A stretch of 10,324 bases of DNA from Candidatus Sungiibacteriota bacterium (GTDB taxonomy: Bacteria > Patescibacteria > Paceibacteria > Sungbacterales > SURF-37): positions 1 to 10,324 of the forward strand of contig JACPMF010000001.1 in the NCBI GenBank assembly GCA_016186145.1, written 5' to 3'. The notes beneath the pieces are model-generated. The model ran no database searches. It was not told the DNA's origin and was given only the letters and a program-made list of their open reading frames with translations. Of this stretch, positions 9,936-10,324 are shown one piece after another. The first letter of the stretch is position 1. Every line of letters starts with the position of its first letter. The position numbers and the translations under genes were made by a program.

Positions 9936-10324
9936 AAATCGCAAGCGCTGTTGTTGTCGCTTCCGGTTCTGTTGCCGATGTTGTCGTGTCAGTCTCAGCC
10001 GGAGTCGAGCTTGCAGTGTCCGCTGTTGCTGAGTCCGTCGATGCCGTCTCCGTGGTTTCCTCCGACGTTACGACCGGCTTGTCCGCCGTAGCTCCAGCGA
10101 AGGCGGACTCCGTTGTCGTTGCTTCGGTTCCAAGCTCTCCGCCAGAGGCGGATCCGCCTTCGGCGGACAAGTTCCCCGCCTCCGCCGAGGCTTCGACAGG
10201 CAGGAAAGTTCCAAGTTCCGGGTTACTAGTTCCTGATTCAACAATTGTGTCCTGTGTTTCAGTCGTTGACGTTCCCTGATTCATAATTCCTGATTCCTGA
10301 TTCCCGGTTGTCCCGCATGCTCCC
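9934..10324 (-). CDS. Low-complexity Thr/Ala/Ser/Glu-rich protein, possible lipoprotein, 5' end off the window
   Basis: The minus-strand frame is open from the right edge to TAA at 9936-9934, giving 129 visible residues. ATG at 10284-10282 is a possible internal start, but the open frame continues upstream with matching composition. The first visible residues are GACGTTGNQESG, where the Cys codon (10317-10315) after Gly-Ala could be a lipobox Cys (Leu-Gly-Ala-Cys), the Leu and signal peptide lying off the window. The rest is hydrophilic and repetitive (TTETQ, ESGTSNPELG, TEATTTES, TSEETTETAS, EPEATTT) with no Cys, aromatic or catalytic cluster, as in a surface linker or stalk. The DNA contains TCCGCC...GGCGGA palindromes. 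A terminator overlaps the stop. Function is unknown; a plus-strand frame over the same bases (9986-10279) is less likely because it lacks any signal. Confidence 0.6.
   Translation of the reverse strand, partial: GACGTTGNQESGIMNQGTSTTETQDTIVESGTSNPELGTFLPVEASAEAGNLSAEGGSASGGELGTEATTTESAFAGATADKPVVTSEETTETASTDSATADTASSTPAETDTTTSATEPEATTTALAI
10083..10167. repeat. TCCGCC/GGCGGA palindromes inside the low-complexity gene
   Basis: TCCGCC (10083-10088) and GGCGGA (10103-10108) enclose GTAGCTCCAGCGAA. GGCGGATCCGCC (10147-10158) is a perfect palindrome overlapping TCCGCC-TTC-GGCGGA (10153-10167). These units look like dispersed intergenic repeats but lie in the coding frame. Confidence 0.55.
10276..10303. 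repeat. CTGATTC heptamer repeats
   Basis: CTGATTC lies at 10276-10282, 10290-10296 and 10297-10303, with a variant between (ATAATTC, 10283-10289), making four 7-nt steps. It matches units in the ftsI-murF spacer. On the minus strand it falls in the region before or around the possible ATG at 10284. Confidence 0.6.

Noticed and set aside
9986..10279. 97-residue plus-strand open frame (Ser/Val-rich)
   Set aside because: It is antisense to the minus-strand low-complexity gene, whose stop coincides with a terminator; the plus frame has no start context or terminator of its own.

Overview
The window looks like a chromosomal segment of a Candidate Phyla Radiation (Patescibacteria, probably Parcubacteria-like) bacterium. 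The reasons are a compact division and cell-wall (dcw) cluster with short or trimmed proteins, frequent weak ribosome binding sites with TTG/GTG start options, a decayed copy of a short coiled-coil protein of a kind I recall from these genomes, and very many intergenic palindromes. TGA ends several genes, so this is not a lineage that recodes TGA. The assignment rests on pattern recognition, not on a search.

Layout. Positions 1-257 hold the 3' end of an AlkD-like DNA alkylation-repair gene. Positions 459-1214 encode an orotate-phosphoribosyltransferase-like PRTase, closed by a strong terminator (1261-1286). A 302-bp regulatory region follows. It carries a helically phased GTG array (candidate MraZ operators), exact matches to the DnaA box and a promoter candidate. 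The dcw genes then run on the + strand: mraZ, rsmH, an ftsL-like gene, ftsI (class B PBP) and murF. mraZ and rsmH are each preceded by the same composite RNA/DNA structure: a three-way junction followed by a hairpin ending 2 nt before ATG. After murF comes a GalT-family nucleotidyltransferase with its own promoter candidate, strong Shine-Dalgarno and terminator.

From 7684 on the window is mostly non-coding. A tRNA-Glu(CTC) sits among degenerate hairpin repeats. A Tat-signal M23 (LytM-type) peptidase follows, then a frameshifted pseudogene, a cluster of nested inverted repeats (9608-9884), a bidirectional terminator, and the 3' part of a minus-strand low-complexity, probably lipoprotein, gene that leaves the window.

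Functionally, mraZ to murF form the regulator, rRNA methyltransferase, divisome scaffold, septal transpeptidase and peptidoglycan-precursor ligase of one division module; the M23 peptidase would act on the same wall. The most unusual signal is the family of palindromic structures. The outer stem shared by the mraZ and rsmH leaders recurs near 9670 with compensatory changes, and at least seven hairpins share a 2-nt AG (or CT on the other strand) bulge or small internal loop.
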